A stretch of DNA of 64,000 bases, from assembly GCF_014083945.1 (NCBI RefSeq), contig NZ_CP046444.1, positions 3,348,001 to 3,412,000 on the forward strand, read 5' to 3'. This DNA comes from Granulicella sp. 5B5 (GTDB lineage Bacteria > Acidobacteriota > Terriglobia > Terriglobales > Acidobacteriaceae). Made by a program: the position numbers and the translations under genes. Of this stretch, positions 24,706-34,118 are shown one piece after another (positions within the stretch are counted from its first letter, which is position 1; each line of letters begins with the position of its first letter). The notes under the pieces were generated by a model. The model made no database searches. It was not told the DNA's origin and saw nothing but the letters and a program-made list of their open reading frames with translations.

Positions 24706-25461
24706 TTAGACGATATTCGCTTCTGCCATCCAGATCTCGGCGTCCGCACCCGCTGCTGTGTGCAGCGGTGAAGCCGGATCATTCACCACCCGCCAGATTG
24801 CCTCAGCGACGTCAGGCGAATGGGTCATCGGGCCGGATGTGTCGCGGATGGAGGCCAGAACGTTATTGATCATCGGAGCGTAGTCCGGGTTGTCAAGACC
24901 ACGCAAGTGCGGAAACGCATTCGCTCCGAACCGCGTCTCGGGCGAGCGTCCGGGTAAGACGAGATGCACACGCACTCCGAATTGCTTCACCTCCATCGCG
25001 AGTGACTCGGTAAAGGCATTCACCGCGGCCTTGCTGGCCCGGTACATCCCGATCAGCGGAAGGGTCCTGAGCGTCACCGTCGAGGTGACGTTGATGATGA
25101 CGCCCGACCGGCGCTGTCGGAATGCCGGCAGCACCGCCTGAACCATCGCCAGTGTGCCGAGCGTGTTGGTTTCGAACAGAGCGCGCGCTGTGGCGGGCTC
25201 GGTCAACTCGATCGGCGACGGGGCACCGAAGCCAGCGTTGTTTATTAGCACATCGATCTCGCCCGCATCGGCGACAGCTTTCGCCACGCTGTTAGGATCG
25301 GTGACGTCGAGCGGCAGGATCTGCAGGCGATCGGACTTCGGCAGCAACTCCACGTCAACCGTGCGCATTGTCGCGACGACATCCCAGCCGCGCTCAAGAA
25401 ACAGCTTCGCGGTTTCCTGACCAAAACCAGACGAACAACCCGTAATCAGAATCTTTGACAT
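24706..25461 (-). CDS. Short-chain dehydrogenase/reductase
   Basis: 251 residues, classical SDR. Cofactor motif TGCSSGFGQ (8-16), NNAG, and the active-site Ser with YRASK (Tyr-x-x-x-Lys) are all present. ATMRTVD after beta-2 suggests NADP preference. It is divergently transcribed from the AraC gene at 25562, with a 100-base shared control region, and so is the probable target of that regulator. The substrate is unknown. Confidence 0.9.
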   Translation of the reverse strand: MSKILITGCSSGFGQETAKLFLERGWDVVATMRTVDVELLPKSDRLQILPLDVTDPNSVAKAVADAGEIDVLINNAGFGAPSPIELTEPATARALFETNTLGTLAMVQAVLPAFRQRRSGVIINVTSTVTLRTLPLIGMYRASKAAVNAFTESLAMEVKQFGVRVHLVLPGRSPETRFGANAFPHLRGLDNPDYAPMINNVLASIRDTSGPMTHSPDVAEAIWRVVNDPASPLHTAAGADAEIWMAEANIV

Positions 25462-25561
25462 AAAGGCACCTCCCGATGCGGTTCAATATGTATGAGGATA
25501 GGCCGGATGCACAGGACTTTCTACGGTTGACAGTCCTTGATTCTTTTGCGAGAGTCCTTTC

Positions 25562-26491
25562 ATGTCTGTTGACCCGCTAGCGGAAGTGGTTACCCTGCTC
25601 CAGCCGGCCGCGCGTGCTTCCAAGCTGGTGGAGTGCGCCGGTCAGTGGCGAACCCACCGCGAAGGAACGGGCGAGCCGTTCTTCTGCGCCGTGTTGGAGG
25701 GCCACTGCCGCATCACGGTGGAGGGACGTCCGCCGATGACCCTGGAGGCAGGCGACTTCTTGCTGATACCTGCCTTGCGCGACCTCGTCAACGAAAGCCT
25801 GGATGCCCCGCCTGAGGGCGTCATGACCAACTCGGTTCAGCACAGCCCGGGCTACTTTCGCGTCGGCGACCAGCAGGGCTCGATAGCATTACGCGCACAG
25901 ATTGGGCATTGCAGCTTCGCTTCGCCTGACGCAGAACTGCTCGTACCTCTGCTTCCGCAGATCGTGGTCGTACGCGAGGAGCCACGGCTCGCTGCGCTGA
26001 TGCAACTGGTCGATGGAGAGACCCGTGCGCGGCGGCCAGCGCGCGATTTGGTGCTCGAACGGCTGCTGGAGGTGCTGCTCATCGAGGCGTTGCGGGCCGG
26101 CGGAGAGACTACCTCTGCACCGGGCCTGGCACGAGGCCTTGCGGATGATCGCCTTGCGACAGCGCTTTGCTCCCTGCATGCACATCCAGAGTTTCCCTGG
26201 ACGGTGCCGAAGCTCGCGGCTGAGGCGGCACTCTCGCGCTCAGCGTTTTTCGCTCGGTTCACTCGTACTGTTGGCTTGCCGCCGATGGAATACCTTCTGG
26301 CGTGGAGGATGGCACTCGCCAGGCGGCTGTTGAATGCTCACAAATTAGGGATGGAACAGGTTGCTGAGCGCGTGGGCTACAGCTCGGCTAGTAGCTTCAC
26401 CGTTGCCTTTGCCAGACATGTAGGCATATCGCCTGCAAGATATGCGCGAGATCACTCCGCTTCTCGGATTCTGGCCGATCAGCTTTTGTAA
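25562..26491 (+). CDS. AraC-family regulator with cupin_6 sensor
   Basis: 309 residues. The N-terminal cupin_6 domain (about 5-195; DPLAEVVTLL, LEAGDFLLIPA) is followed by a double helix-turn-helix AraC domain (about 205-300; WTVPKLAAEAALSRSAFFAR and VAERVGYSSASSFTVAFARH). This type usually controls a divergent oxidoreductase, here the SDR at 24706. GC content is high in this gene. Its stop is close to a dispersed repeat at 26527. Confidence 0.9.
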   Translation: MSVDPLAEVVTLLQPAARASKLVECAGQWRTHREGTGEPFFCAVLEGHCRITVEGRPPMTLEAGDFLLIPALRDLVNESLDAPPEGVMTNSVQHSPGYFRVGDQQGSIALRAQIGHCSFASPDAELLVPLLPQIVVVREEPRLAALMQLVDGETRARRPARDLVLERLLEVLLIEALRAGGETTSAPGLARGLADDRLATALCSLHAHPEFPWTVPKLAAEAALSRSAFFARFTRTVGLPPMEYLLAWRMALARRLLNAHKLGMEQVAERVGYSSASSFTVAFARHVGISPARYARDHSASRILADQLL

Positions 26492-26526
26492 CGATCTTCT
26501 CGTCGGTTCGCGATTACTGACGACAA

Positions 26527-26577
26527 GCCGACATATCGGTACTAATCCGGTGTCGGTGAGTAAATTGGCGATCACGC
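26527..26577 (-). repeat. Dispersed island repeat, copy 1 (inverted)
   Basis: On the minus strand it reads ATCGCCAATTTACTCACC then GACACCGGATTAGTACCGA and TATGTCGGC. Close copies are at 30350-30397 (plus strand) and 32045-32087 (minus strand); shorter relatives at 38763 and 44933. No coding sense. Confidence 0.55.
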
Positions 26578-26665
26578 GCTCGTTGAGCGTGAAAAACGGA
26601 TATCCCACGAAAACTCATTTGTTGAGCTGATCCGCAACCTGAGATATAGATGCATTCGATTGGAT

Positions 26666-27265
26666 TCACTTTTCTGAAATCCTTTTCAATGAAGCTAGCC
26701 ACAAATCGTGACCGCGATGCATTGCCTGGGGATCTCTTCGGCGGACCTCAATCGCGCCGGCCCCCTTTACGACCTCCTCGGTGATTACGTGACAGCCCGC
26801 AGGAACTTTCTCCAGAAGGAAGGTGTGATATGCCTGTGTTGCTGTTCCGTCACCAAACCAGCCAATGCGGCTTGTGCGTACGAATTCATGAACACGGCTT
26901 TCGACGTGGACTCCAAAGGTATCCCATGAAAAGCGAGTGTCTGGATGAAGCTTTCCATCCGGACTATTCAACAACCGAACGTTATGAGAGTTCGCATACC
27001 ATTCCGGCCACGAAGATGCCTTGACCAGATGGTTCCAAACAACGGAGCAGGGCGCCTGAATCACCACTTCATTGTGTGCGAACAAGTCTGCATCTTGTGG
27101 CGTATATCCGTCTGGCCAGTGGATTGTAAAAGAACGCAGAGGCCAGTCAGGATTGTCAGTCTGCGATGCCTGCCCCTGAGCGGGCCGGCTCAGCGCCGCA
27201 CCCAGGGTTGCCAGACATACAACAATCCAGCCCGCCATCATGATTTGCTTTCGAAAGAAATTCAT
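26666..27265 (-). CDS. Exported SRPBCC (polyketide cyclase-like) protein
   Basis: 199 residues with an N-terminal signal peptide (hydrophobic 8-25, cleavage likely near AQGQA). The START/SRPBCC fold begins near 65 (NEVVIQAPCSVVWNHLVKAS, WPEWYANSHNV), typical of small-molecule binding or cyclase domains. Export of such a domain is somewhat unusual. It is preceded on the same strand by the DJ-1/PfpI gene, 95 bases away. The ligand is unknown. Confidence 0.78.
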   Translation of the reverse strand: MNFFRKQIMMAGWIVVCLATLGAALSRPAQGQASQTDNPDWPLRSFTIHWPDGYTPQDADLFAHNEVVIQAPCSVVWNHLVKASSWPEWYANSHNVRLLNSPDGKLHPDTRFSWDTFGVHVESRVHEFVRTSRIGWFGDGTATQAYHTFLLEKVPAGCHVITEEVVKGAGAIEVRRRDPQAMHRGHDLWLASLKRISEK

Positions 27266-27359
27266 TTTAGGACTCCTGCTGGAAAATCAAGATCGAAGGC
27301 GCGACTCTCATGTCCACGCAGGGCGCGCGAAAGCAACCTGCGTGGACACGAGCACGCTC

Positions 27360-28220
27360 TCACTGGTTCTTCAACGTACGCAGAACGATGTCCATCAAGG
27401 GGGCATCCGAAGCAGGATTCTGGCCCGTTATCAACTCGCGGTCCACAATCGCATGTGGCTGCCAGGCTTCCGCCGCGTTCGAGATATTTCCGCCGGCGAT
27501 CTGTAGAGCATCCTGCGGGAAGAAGAGCGGGTCGCCTTTGAAGACATACTGGGCCGCGATCTTCTCTTCTGCATCGCTGAAGATGGTCATGCTGTACCCG
27601 GCATAGGGCCATCCAACGGCGATCTTTCGAGCCTCATCCACGTCGCCTGAACGAAGCGCCTTCTGGTATGCGATTGGGTCGCTGGTTGCCGAAGCGAGAG
27701 CGACCGGTCCATGGCACAGCAGGACAATGGTCTTATTGTGTTTGTGAAAGTAGACAAGAATCTTTCCGAGCTCAGGGCTTGCCATCAGATCGATCATGGG
27801 CGCAGGTCCTCCAGGAACGAACACCGCCTTGTACTGATCCAGACCGCCAGCGATTGCCTGGTTTAGCGTGAGTGGATGATCGAGACCTCTCAACGTCTTC
27901 TGAAATTCCACGGCAGCCTTCAGGCGCTCTTCGCTCTCGCCAAAGTATGTCTTGTTTACTGAATCAGCGGCCACTTGCGGCGTGTTGCCCTTTGGATTGG
28001 CAAAGACAAGCTCATAACCAGCGTTCTTGAAACGCATCGCGGGGTCGACCAACTCATTGAGGTAATAGCCGGTCTCGAATGTCTTCCCATCTTTCAACGG
28101 AAGGGTCGTTTCACTTGAAAGAACTACGAGAATTTTTCCTTTGTCTTGCTGCGCCGACGCGCCGCTTATCGAGGCTGCTGTAACTACCGCTGCTATGACC
28201 ATATTCCTCCATATCTTCAT
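27360..28220 (-). CDS. Exported DJ-1/PfpI (Hsp31-like) protein
   Basis: 286 residues. A signal peptide (1-23, ending SGASAQ) precedes a class I glutamine amidotransferase-like fold: KILVVLSSE, the FVPGGPAPM segment, and the nucleophile elbow LLCHGP with Cys169-His170. Large DJ-1 members of this kind act as glyoxalase III, protease or chaperone. The N-terminal export signal suggests periplasmic action. It sits between SRPBCC and NmrA genes, in one gene run on the minus strand, probably regulated by the LysR gene at 29245. Confidence 0.86.
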   Translation of the reverse strand: MKIWRNMVIAAVVTAASISGASAQQDKGKILVVLSSETTLPLKDGKTFETGYYLNELVDPAMRFKNAGYELVFANPKGNTPQVAADSVNKTYFGESEERLKAAVEFQKTLRGLDHPLTLNQAIAGGLDQYKAVFVPGGPAPMIDLMASPELGKILVYFHKHNKTIVLLCHGPVALASATSDPIAYQKALRSGDVDEARKIAVGWPYAGYSMTIFSDAEEKIAAQYVFKGDPLFFPQDALQIAGGNISNAAEAWQPHAIVDRELITGQNPASDAPLMDIVLRTLKNQ

Positions 28221-28258
28221 GTCGTTCCTCTTTCCTGCCTTTGTGTAATGCTGCTTCT

Positions 28259-29137
28259 TTAGCCTTGTGTCGAGTCCACAGCCTCCTGCAGCACTTGCTC
28301 CAGCGTTGTCGCAGCGATGACCCGCTCAGCGCTCGTATTTCCAAATGCAATCCAATGGCTGTTAAACCCTTCAATCATCTCGGCCATCGCTTCCGCAGAG
28401 CGCGGGGTGAGACCCCAACTCTGATAAGTGGGAATCCATTGGTCTCGCGGAACTATCGCGGCCTTTATCTCTCTGCCGAAGATTTTGCTGAACACTGACG
28501 CAACGTCGAGTGGGGAGAGCGCGGGCTCCGCAGCCAGTTCGATCACTCGATGACCCGACCATGCCTGCTGAAGAAGCTCTGCAGCTAGCGTCCCAATGTC
28601 CTTGGTAGCGATCATCGGCACGCGTAGATTTAGAGGATCGAGAAAACTCCAGAGCACACCCGTTTCCCGGGCCGAAGGAATGAGCCCATGGAAGTTCTCC
28701 ATAAACCAGCCCGCGCGAATGGCAGCCGTCGCGATCGGCAAGCTAGAAAATGCCTCTTCCATCGCGTGCAGCTTGAGGATGGCTCCTGTCCCGATTTCAC
28801 GTTCTGCCCCGATGGAGGAAAGAAAGACCACCTTGCGAATTCCTGCGGCCACTACTGCATGTTTCAGGCTGTCCAAGTCCCTGGTGTTTTCCGCGAACAT
28901 GTCCTGGGCTTCGAAATAGGTCGGCAGCATGATGTACACGCCCTCGCTTCCTTCCAGAGCGCGTGCCATCTGTTTTTTGTCCGAAAGCTCTGCCGCGACG
29001 ATCTCCGCGCCCCGCTCTCGCCATTCAATCGCCTTGGCCACATTGCGGACGATGCCTCGGACCTTCTGCCCATTGGCAAGAAGCGCCCTTGCTGCCGTGC
29101 CGCCCGTCTTTCCCGTAATACCGATGACTGTGTACAT
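28259..29137 (-). CDS. NmrA-like NAD(P)-binding protein
   Basis: 292 residues from ATG 29137 (MYTVIGITGKTGGTAARALL), with a GxTGxTGG Rossmann motif at 7-13. The family includes quinone oxidoreductase-like and redox-sensing proteins. An upstream in-frame ATG at 29152 adds five residues but lies in the divergent control region. It is divergent from the LysR gene with a 107-base gap holding a T-N11-A box, so LysR control is likely. Confidence 0.86.
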   Translation of the reverse strand: MYTVIGITGKTGGTAARALLANGQKVRGIVRNVAKAIEWRERGAEIVAAELSDKKQMARALEGSEGVYIMLPTYFEAQDMFAENTRDLDSLKHAVVAAGIRKVVFLSSIGAEREIGTGAILKLHAMEEAFSSLPIATAAIRAGWFMENFHGLIPSARETGVLWSFLDPLNLRVPMIATKDIGTLAAELLQQAWSGHRVIELAAEPALSPLDVASVFSKIFGREIKAAIVPRDQWIPTYQSWGLTPRSAEAMAEMIEGFNSHWIAFGNTSAERVIAATTLEQVLQEAVDSTQG

Positions 29138-29225
29138 AACTACCTCTTCCAACCGAATCTCCTGCTACGGTGGATAGGATTCGCGAGGATGTGTGCGCAA
29201 TTCAAGCATTTATCACACAAAATAC

Positions 29226-29240
29226 ATGATCTAAAATCAT
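29226..29240. promoter_or_regulatory. LysR-type T-N11-A operator
   Basis: ATGAT-CTAAA-ATCAT is a perfect 5-base inverted repeat with the T-N11-A form of LysR boxes, five bases before the LysR start and in the divergent gap to the NmrA gene. Confidence 0.6.
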
Positions 29241-29244
29241 TAAT

Positions 29245-30171
29245 ATGGAGACAGACGCACGTATCCTTGGCGGAATCGCCACACTCTCGGCCGTGGTTGA
29301 GTCAGGGAGCTTTGTGAGAGCAGCCAACACTTTGGGCGTTACCCAATCTGCGGTGAGCCGCGCCATTGGCAAACTGGAGGTCCGAATTGGCATACGGTTG
29401 TTTCATCGCACAACCAGGACCGTGAAGTTGACCGCGGAGGGCAGGCAGTTTTACGAGGAGATCGCACCTCTGCTCGACGGCATTAAGAATGCCGTGACAT
29501 CGGCGAGTGGCGCAGGCACTTCGGTCAAGGGGCATCTGCGCGTCAATATTGATCCATTGTTTTCGCGGCTGCTGATCGCTCCACAGATTGGAAAATTTCT
29601 TGATCGTTATCCTAAACTTTCTCTGGAGTTGGTAACGCGAAGTTTACCGGGAGATTTGGTCAGTGAGGGCTTCGACGTCGGCATTCGTTTCGGAGATCCG
29701 GCTCCCTCTTCGCTTGTCATTCGAAAGTTGCTGGAAACTCGCATTCTCACCGTAGCCGCACCCGGCTATATCGAACGATTCGGCCGCCCTAGCAAGCCGG
29801 CAGATCTCCGGGACCATGATTGTCTTCAATTCCGCAACTCCGCCACCGGCCAACCGTATGAATGGGAATTCCACAGGGGACGCAAAGTCGTCCCGGTTAA
29901 AACCAATAGCCAGCTTATGGTGACTGACGCGGGCACTCTGCTGGCGGCCTGCCTCGCTGGCGCCGGAATCGCGCAAGTGATGAACCTTGAGATTCAGCCA
30001 CTGCTCGATTCGGGCAAACTCATCGATCTTTTCCCAGACTGGCCGGATGAAACGTTCCCTCTCTACATGCTCTATCCTTCTCGCACATTGCCTCCGGCGA
30101 AACTGCGGGTATTTATAGATTTCGCGCAGACGGTGACTGGACAGTGCTCCGATGGTGCTGGGAACACGTAG
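29245..30171 (+). CDS. LysR-family transcriptional regulator
   Basis: 308 residues. The N-terminal winged HTH (9-66; AANTLGVTQSAVSRAIGKLE) and the periplasmic-binding-like effector domain (about 90-300; LRVNIDPLFSRLLIAPQIGKF) are both complete. The close divergent NmrA gene, plus the operator at 29226, indicates it controls the NmrA, DJ-1 and SRPBCC genes. The subfamily resembles CrgA/AaeR-like regulators of oxidoreductases. Confidence 0.92.
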   Translation: METDARILGGIATLSAVVESGSFVRAANTLGVTQSAVSRAIGKLEVRIGIRLFHRTTRTVKLTAEGRQFYEEIAPLLDGIKNAVTSASGAGTSVKGHLRVNIDPLFSRLLIAPQIGKFLDRYPKLSLELVTRSLPGDLVSEGFDVGIRFGDPAPSSLVIRKLLETRILTVAAPGYIERFGRPSKPADLRDHDCLQFRNSATGQPYEWEFHRGRKVVPVKTNSQLMVTDAGTLLAACLAGAGIAQVMNLEIQPLLDSGKLIDLFPDWPDETFPLYMLYPSRTLPPAKLRVFIDFAQTVTGQCSDGAGNT

Positions 30172-30927
30172 CCTTTTCAGTAGGTGGATGTTCTGGTGAG
30201 ATACCCGGAATGTTGGCTTGTATTCTGCAATTGTCGCCTCACTGTCCCATCCAGGCCAATGCACCCGTCGAGTAAGGGGTAGAGTCGACATCGAAGCGAA
30301 GATTAGTCTTGTGAAACGCGCTTCGCGGAAGCAATCCTCAGCGAGTGATAAATCGCCAATGTGCTCACCGACATCGGATTAGTGCCGACATGTCAGCATA
30401 TGGGAAATGGCGTGCGCCCCTTTTGAGTAAGCGGGATGCAAAGCCCGTCACCCATGAGACCTCACTGATTAAGACTCGACTCTTATGCCAGCTGATGTCT
30501 CCTGCGTCTCGATCCGACTTCGTTGTAACGCTTTATCCACTTGTTTGCGGTCGGACGTGAGAGCCGTGCGCATGGCGCAAGTCCGTCAGTGACATCTCTT
30601 ACTGCTGATAGGTCGATAGAGAACTGCAGGAGTTGACCCACAACCCCACTCTCTTTCCAGGATATAAACGCATCTTCTTTGCGTCTCGTTCCTCGTTGAA
30701 GAGCCCCTTCTCCCGTATCTGTAAGCCTTTATAAACCATATTCCCGGTAGCTACTCAACTGCCATCCCTCACGACGTCGCTGCACCCGCGCTGGGACCTC
30801 GGCCGGAAGGTATTTCTATATTCTCAGCATTGGTTCCCCTCACGGGCATTATTTCCCAGCGGCAGCTCTCGGGCCGTTCGTTACTTCGTCGCCAACGCCT
30901 TCCGTAGCAATCACCCCGGAGACCTCC
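30172..30927. other. Gap after LysR; nothing coding seen
   Basis: Apart from the dispersed repeat at 30350-30397 I see no gene or RNA here. Frames are short and of skewed composition. Confidence 0.4.
30350..30397 (+). repeat. Dispersed island repeat, copy 2 (direct)
   Basis: AAATCGCCAATGTGCTCACC, then GACATCGGATTAGTGCCGA and CATGTC. It is inverted relative to copy 1 (26527) and encloses the SRPBCC-DJ-1-NmrA-LysR block with it. Confidence 0.55.
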
Positions 30928-31141
30928 ATGACGCTTGCTGCCGACACCGTCGTTGCAATCGATATCAGCGGAGGAAAAGACAGTCAGGCCTGCGCCATCC
31001 GGATAATAACGTACCTCGAAAGAGATCGGACACGGAGGGCCAAGCGTTCTTATCCACTCCGCTCTCATCGCCGATCAGAACGTAACGCAGCCTATCGTGG
31101 TGCATCGCTCCAGTGATCTCCGCATGGCTCGTCGAATATGA
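30928..31141 (+). pseudogene. PAPS-reductase family N-terminal remnant, frameshifted
   Basis: ATG 30928 (after GGAG) opens DTVVAIDISGGKDSQACAIR, a PP-loop of phosphoadenosine-phosphosulfate-reductase-like proteins. Near 31015 the sense moves to another frame, KEIGHGGPSVLIHSALI, matching the family GH-x-GPR-LIHSDL segment, and a stop follows at about 31139. The rest is absent. Relatives occur on mobile elements; this copy is dead. Confidence 0.55.
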
Positions 31142-32044
31142 AGCCTGATGCGCTCCATTCGTCGGAACTACCTTCCAGTGCTCCCGGAAGAGAACATTGA
31201 ATCTGAAGTGCGACTATGCGAATGCTTATCCGGATGATTTTTGTACGCCTATCACAGTGAAGCCGCCCTTCCGGGCGGCTTTGAACCTTGGGCTTTTGGT
31301 TGGCGTTACAATTCGTCCCAGCTGGTAGATTATTCAGCAATCCCGATAGTTCTAATTCGGTGAACCAGAACTAAAGGGCCATATAGCCGTCAGATCTCAG
31401 GTGATGCCTGGCGCTTTTCCTCATTGCGAGGTCTGCGCGGATACCAGTAACGGTAAACCAAGCCTGAACACAGCTTAGCAATTTAGAGAATGTATGTAAA
31501 GAAAGAATCCCGCTAGGATGGAATATAAGCGGAGATGCAAGTGCCTGTGCCAGATGCGCCCGGATCGCAAGAAATTTAACAATGAAACAGTTTACCGCCA
31601 ATCAGTTGTAACACCCTCTCGCAAAGGCCAAATGCCCCACCTTGAAATGACGGTTAATCGGATTCGTCCCGCAAAAAACACTTGCAAAATTGGCATATTA
31701 ATCATGCAGCCTAAGTACTGATTTTGACGAAATAATGCCAGCATCAACTGACGCATGAACAGAAGTTGCGCAGATCAGAATTGAGCTTTCTCCCTGATGA
31801 GATCTATCTCCGAGATCGCTTGCTGGCAGGCAAGGCCCCCGAAACAGATGAGCCACCTGCCCTTGCGAGCGAATTGGGGAACATCCCCAGCATTTGAATT
31901 GGATTCCGGTTCTCTCAGCCGAATAGGAATTAGTAACGGGAAACATCGTTCTGGGAAGTTATCCACTACCCTGCATAGCTCTCCATGAGTGCATTACTCT
32001 GAAATCGACAGTTGCTGGCCTAACCGGCTGGATGGCTAGATACT
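31142..32044. other. Gap with one hairpin; no gene seen
   Basis: About 900 bases between the PAPS-reductase remnant and the third dispersed repeat. Apart from the hairpin at 31260-31283, the frames are short and match nothing I recognise. Confidence 0.4.
31260..31283 (+). terminator. Intrinsic terminator-like hairpin
   Basis: AAGCCGCCC-TTCC-GGGCGGCTTT is a nine-base-pair GC stem with a short T tail, typical of a rho-independent terminator, but no intact gene precedes it; it probably ended the lost gene. Confidence 0.55.
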
Positions 32045-32087
32045 GGCCGATATGTCGATACCAATCGGATCTCGATGAGTGCATTCG
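32045..32087 (-). repeat. Dispersed island repeat, copy 3 (inverted)
   Basis: The minus strand reads CACTCATCGAGATCCGATTG then GTATCGACATATCGGCC, a looser copy of the repeats at 26527 and 30350. It lies 28 bases after the end of the SDR gene. Confidence 0.5.
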
Positions 32088-32114
32088 TTATGCACTCACT
32101 GAGATCCACTGATA

Positions 32115-32849
32115 TCAGATGGCCGAGAAGCCGCCGTCGACATTCAACTCCATACCGTTCACGAAGCTCGAATCGTCTGAAGCAAGAAACAGTGCGACCG
32201 TCGCGATCTCCTCAGGTCGCCCCATCGTTCCCCGCGGGATCAGGGATTCGAACATCTGCTTCGCCTCCTTGGTGAGAACCTGGTCCTGCATCGGCGTGGC
32301 AATCGGCCCTGGATGCAGGACGTTCACCCGGATATTTCTGCCCTTCAGTTCGTTGAGCCACCCGCGCGCGAATGCGTGCAGCGTCGCCTTGCTCGCCGCA
32401 TACACGCTGTAACTAGGAAAACCTTTGAGCGATGCGACGGACCCAGTCATGAAGATCGATCCGCCATCGTTGAACAGCGGCAACGCTTTCTGAACCGTAA
32501 ACAGCGTTCCACGCACATTCAGGTCGAAGATCGTATCGAAGTGCTGCTCGGTAATCTCGCCCAACGGTGCGGCCTCGCCCCAGCCAGCGCTCGCATACAG
32601 GACGTCGATCTTGCCCTTTTCGCGCTTGACCGTATCGAACAGACGGTCGAGATCATCGAGATTGGCTGCGTCCCCTTGCACGCCGGTCACGTTCCGGCCA
32701 ATCTCCTTGACGGCCTCATCAAGCACCGCTTGCCTCCGCCCCGTGATGAAAACGTAGGCACCTTCTTCAACAAAACGCTTGGCGCTCGCCAGCGCCAAGC
32801 CGCTCGATCCTCCCGTGACGACTGCGACCTTACCCTCAAGCTTTCCCAT
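32115..32849 (-). CDS. Short-chain dehydrogenase/reductase (second)
   Basis: 244 residues with TGGSSGLALA cofactor motif (12-21), ASAG in place of NNAG, Ser in TGSVAS and YAASK catalytic pair, ending in the common ELNVDGGFSAI. FITGRR after beta-2 indicates NADP(H). It is divergent from an AraC gene whose TTG start is 122 bases away, repeating the SDR-AraC arrangement seen at 24706-26491. Confidence 0.9.
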   Translation of the reverse strand: MGKLEGKVAVVTGGSSGLALASAKRFVEEGAYVFITGRRQAVLDEAVKEIGRNVTGVQGDAANLDDLDRLFDTVKREKGKIDVLYASAGWGEAAPLGEITEQHFDTIFDLNVRGTLFTVQKALPLFNDGGSIFMTGSVASLKGFPSYSVYAASKATLHAFARGWLNELKGRNIRVNVLHPGPIATPMQDQVLTKEAKQMFESLIPRGTMGRPEEIATVALFLASDDSSFVNGMELNVDGGFSAI

Positions 32850-32971
32850 ACTTACTCCTGCGGTTAGATGTGTGTAGCATTCCGTACAGGAGAGTAGAGT
32901 TCTTTCGTGGTGGACGAGAACTGCTCGTAAGTCCTAATGTTTTGTCCATTCGTCCAAACTGGGAGGCTGTA

Positions 32972-33934
32972 TTGGATCCAATAACCGACATCTTCAAAAC
33001 GATGCACGTCACCGCTTTCGGTCAGCACAGGCTGGAGGCAACAGCCCCATGGGGTTTAATTCAAGGAAAGCGGGCCGAAGAAGCCACGCCCTCCGATAGA
33101 AAGAGTGGTCCCACAGACCTGGCGCACTTCGCCATGCTCTCGCGCGGCAGCTGCTGGCTCAGTGTGGAAGGAACTCCAGAGCCAATTCCCCTCACCGGTG
33201 GCGATTGCTTTTTTCTGGCCCGGGGAACGTCCTTTGTCTTACGCGACAGCTTGCAAACACGTCCTATGAAGAGTTTCAGCGAAGTCGCGTCCAGGGATGG
33301 CAGTAACGTCGCTCACTACGGAGCAGGCGGCGCACCCACAACTATCGTTTGTGGCTCCCTGAGCTTCGATCGCGCCAGCCTCAAGCCCATCACCCAGCTA
33401 TTGCCGAGCTTCATGCTTATCAAGGCCGATGTGGCCCACACGCTTGCACTCCACACCACCATGCAGGCGCTAGCGTTAGAAATGGCGGAACAGGCGCCCG
33501 GATCGGAAGTTGTGGCAACGCGACTCGCCGAGGTCCTCTTTATCCAGGCACTCCGCGCGCTTATTGCATCCCAGCCGGAACACAATAACGGATGGCTTCG
33601 TGCCATCTTCGATCCTCAAATCGGCACCGCTCTGAATGCCGTTCACAACAATGTGAATACCCCTTGGACGGTCGAATCCATGGCCACAGCAGCAGGCATG
33701 TCCCGTTCCGCATTCGCAGCACGTTTTAAAGAACTGCTCAGACAAACACCGCTGGAATACGTAACCGAATGGCGCATGCAGAAGGCGATGCAGTTTCTTC
33801 AACAGCGCGATAAGAAGCTCATCGACGTTGCCCGATCAGTCGGCTATGAGTCCGACGCCGCGTTCAGCAAAGCATTCAAGCGAGTCGTCGGATCCAACCC
33901 CGGCGAATACCAGAAACGTAGTTTTGGAGACTAG
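32972..33934 (+). CDS. AraC-family regulator with cupin_6 sensor (second)
   Basis: 320 residues from TTG 32972, which follows GGGAGG by five bases and gives the family-typical start MDPITDIFKTMHV. The cupin_6 domain (10-200) is followed by an AraC DNA-binding domain (about 215-315; WTVESMATAAGMSRSAFAAR, VARSVGYESDAAFSKAFKR). A longer frame from 32870 has no conserved residues. It most likely controls the divergent SDR. Confidence 0.9.
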   Translation: MDPITDIFKTMHVTAFGQHRLEATAPWGLIQGKRAEEATPSDRKSGPTDLAHFAMLSRGSCWLSVEGTPEPIPLTGGDCFFLARGTSFVLRDSLQTRPMKSFSEVASRDGSNVAHYGAGGAPTTIVCGSLSFDRASLKPITQLLPSFMLIKADVAHTLALHTTMQALALEMAEQAPGSEVVATRLAEVLFIQALRALIASQPEHNNGWLRAIFDPQIGTALNAVHNNVNTPWTVESMATAAGMSRSAFAARFKELLRQTPLEYVTEWRMQKAMQFLQQRDKKLIDVARSVGYESDAAFSKAFKRVVGSNPGEYQKRSFGD

Positions 33935-34118
33935 AGGGAAAGGGGCGGGTTTGAGAACCGCATCTTCCAGCAGAGGCTCCAAATTTACAATTTTGGAATT
34001 TATTCAGATACCCCACTCAAAAGTCAGGTAAAGCGCAGGCTGCCCCAAGAGAGTCAGCGAGATGTCATTAAGCACGATGACATCTCGCTTGATCATCCTT
34101 ATCAGAGCGTACGTCTTC

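Noticed and set aside
26345-26608. Minus frame over the AraC end and dispersed repeat
   Set aside because: Its middle is the non-coding repeat also found at 30350 and 32045.
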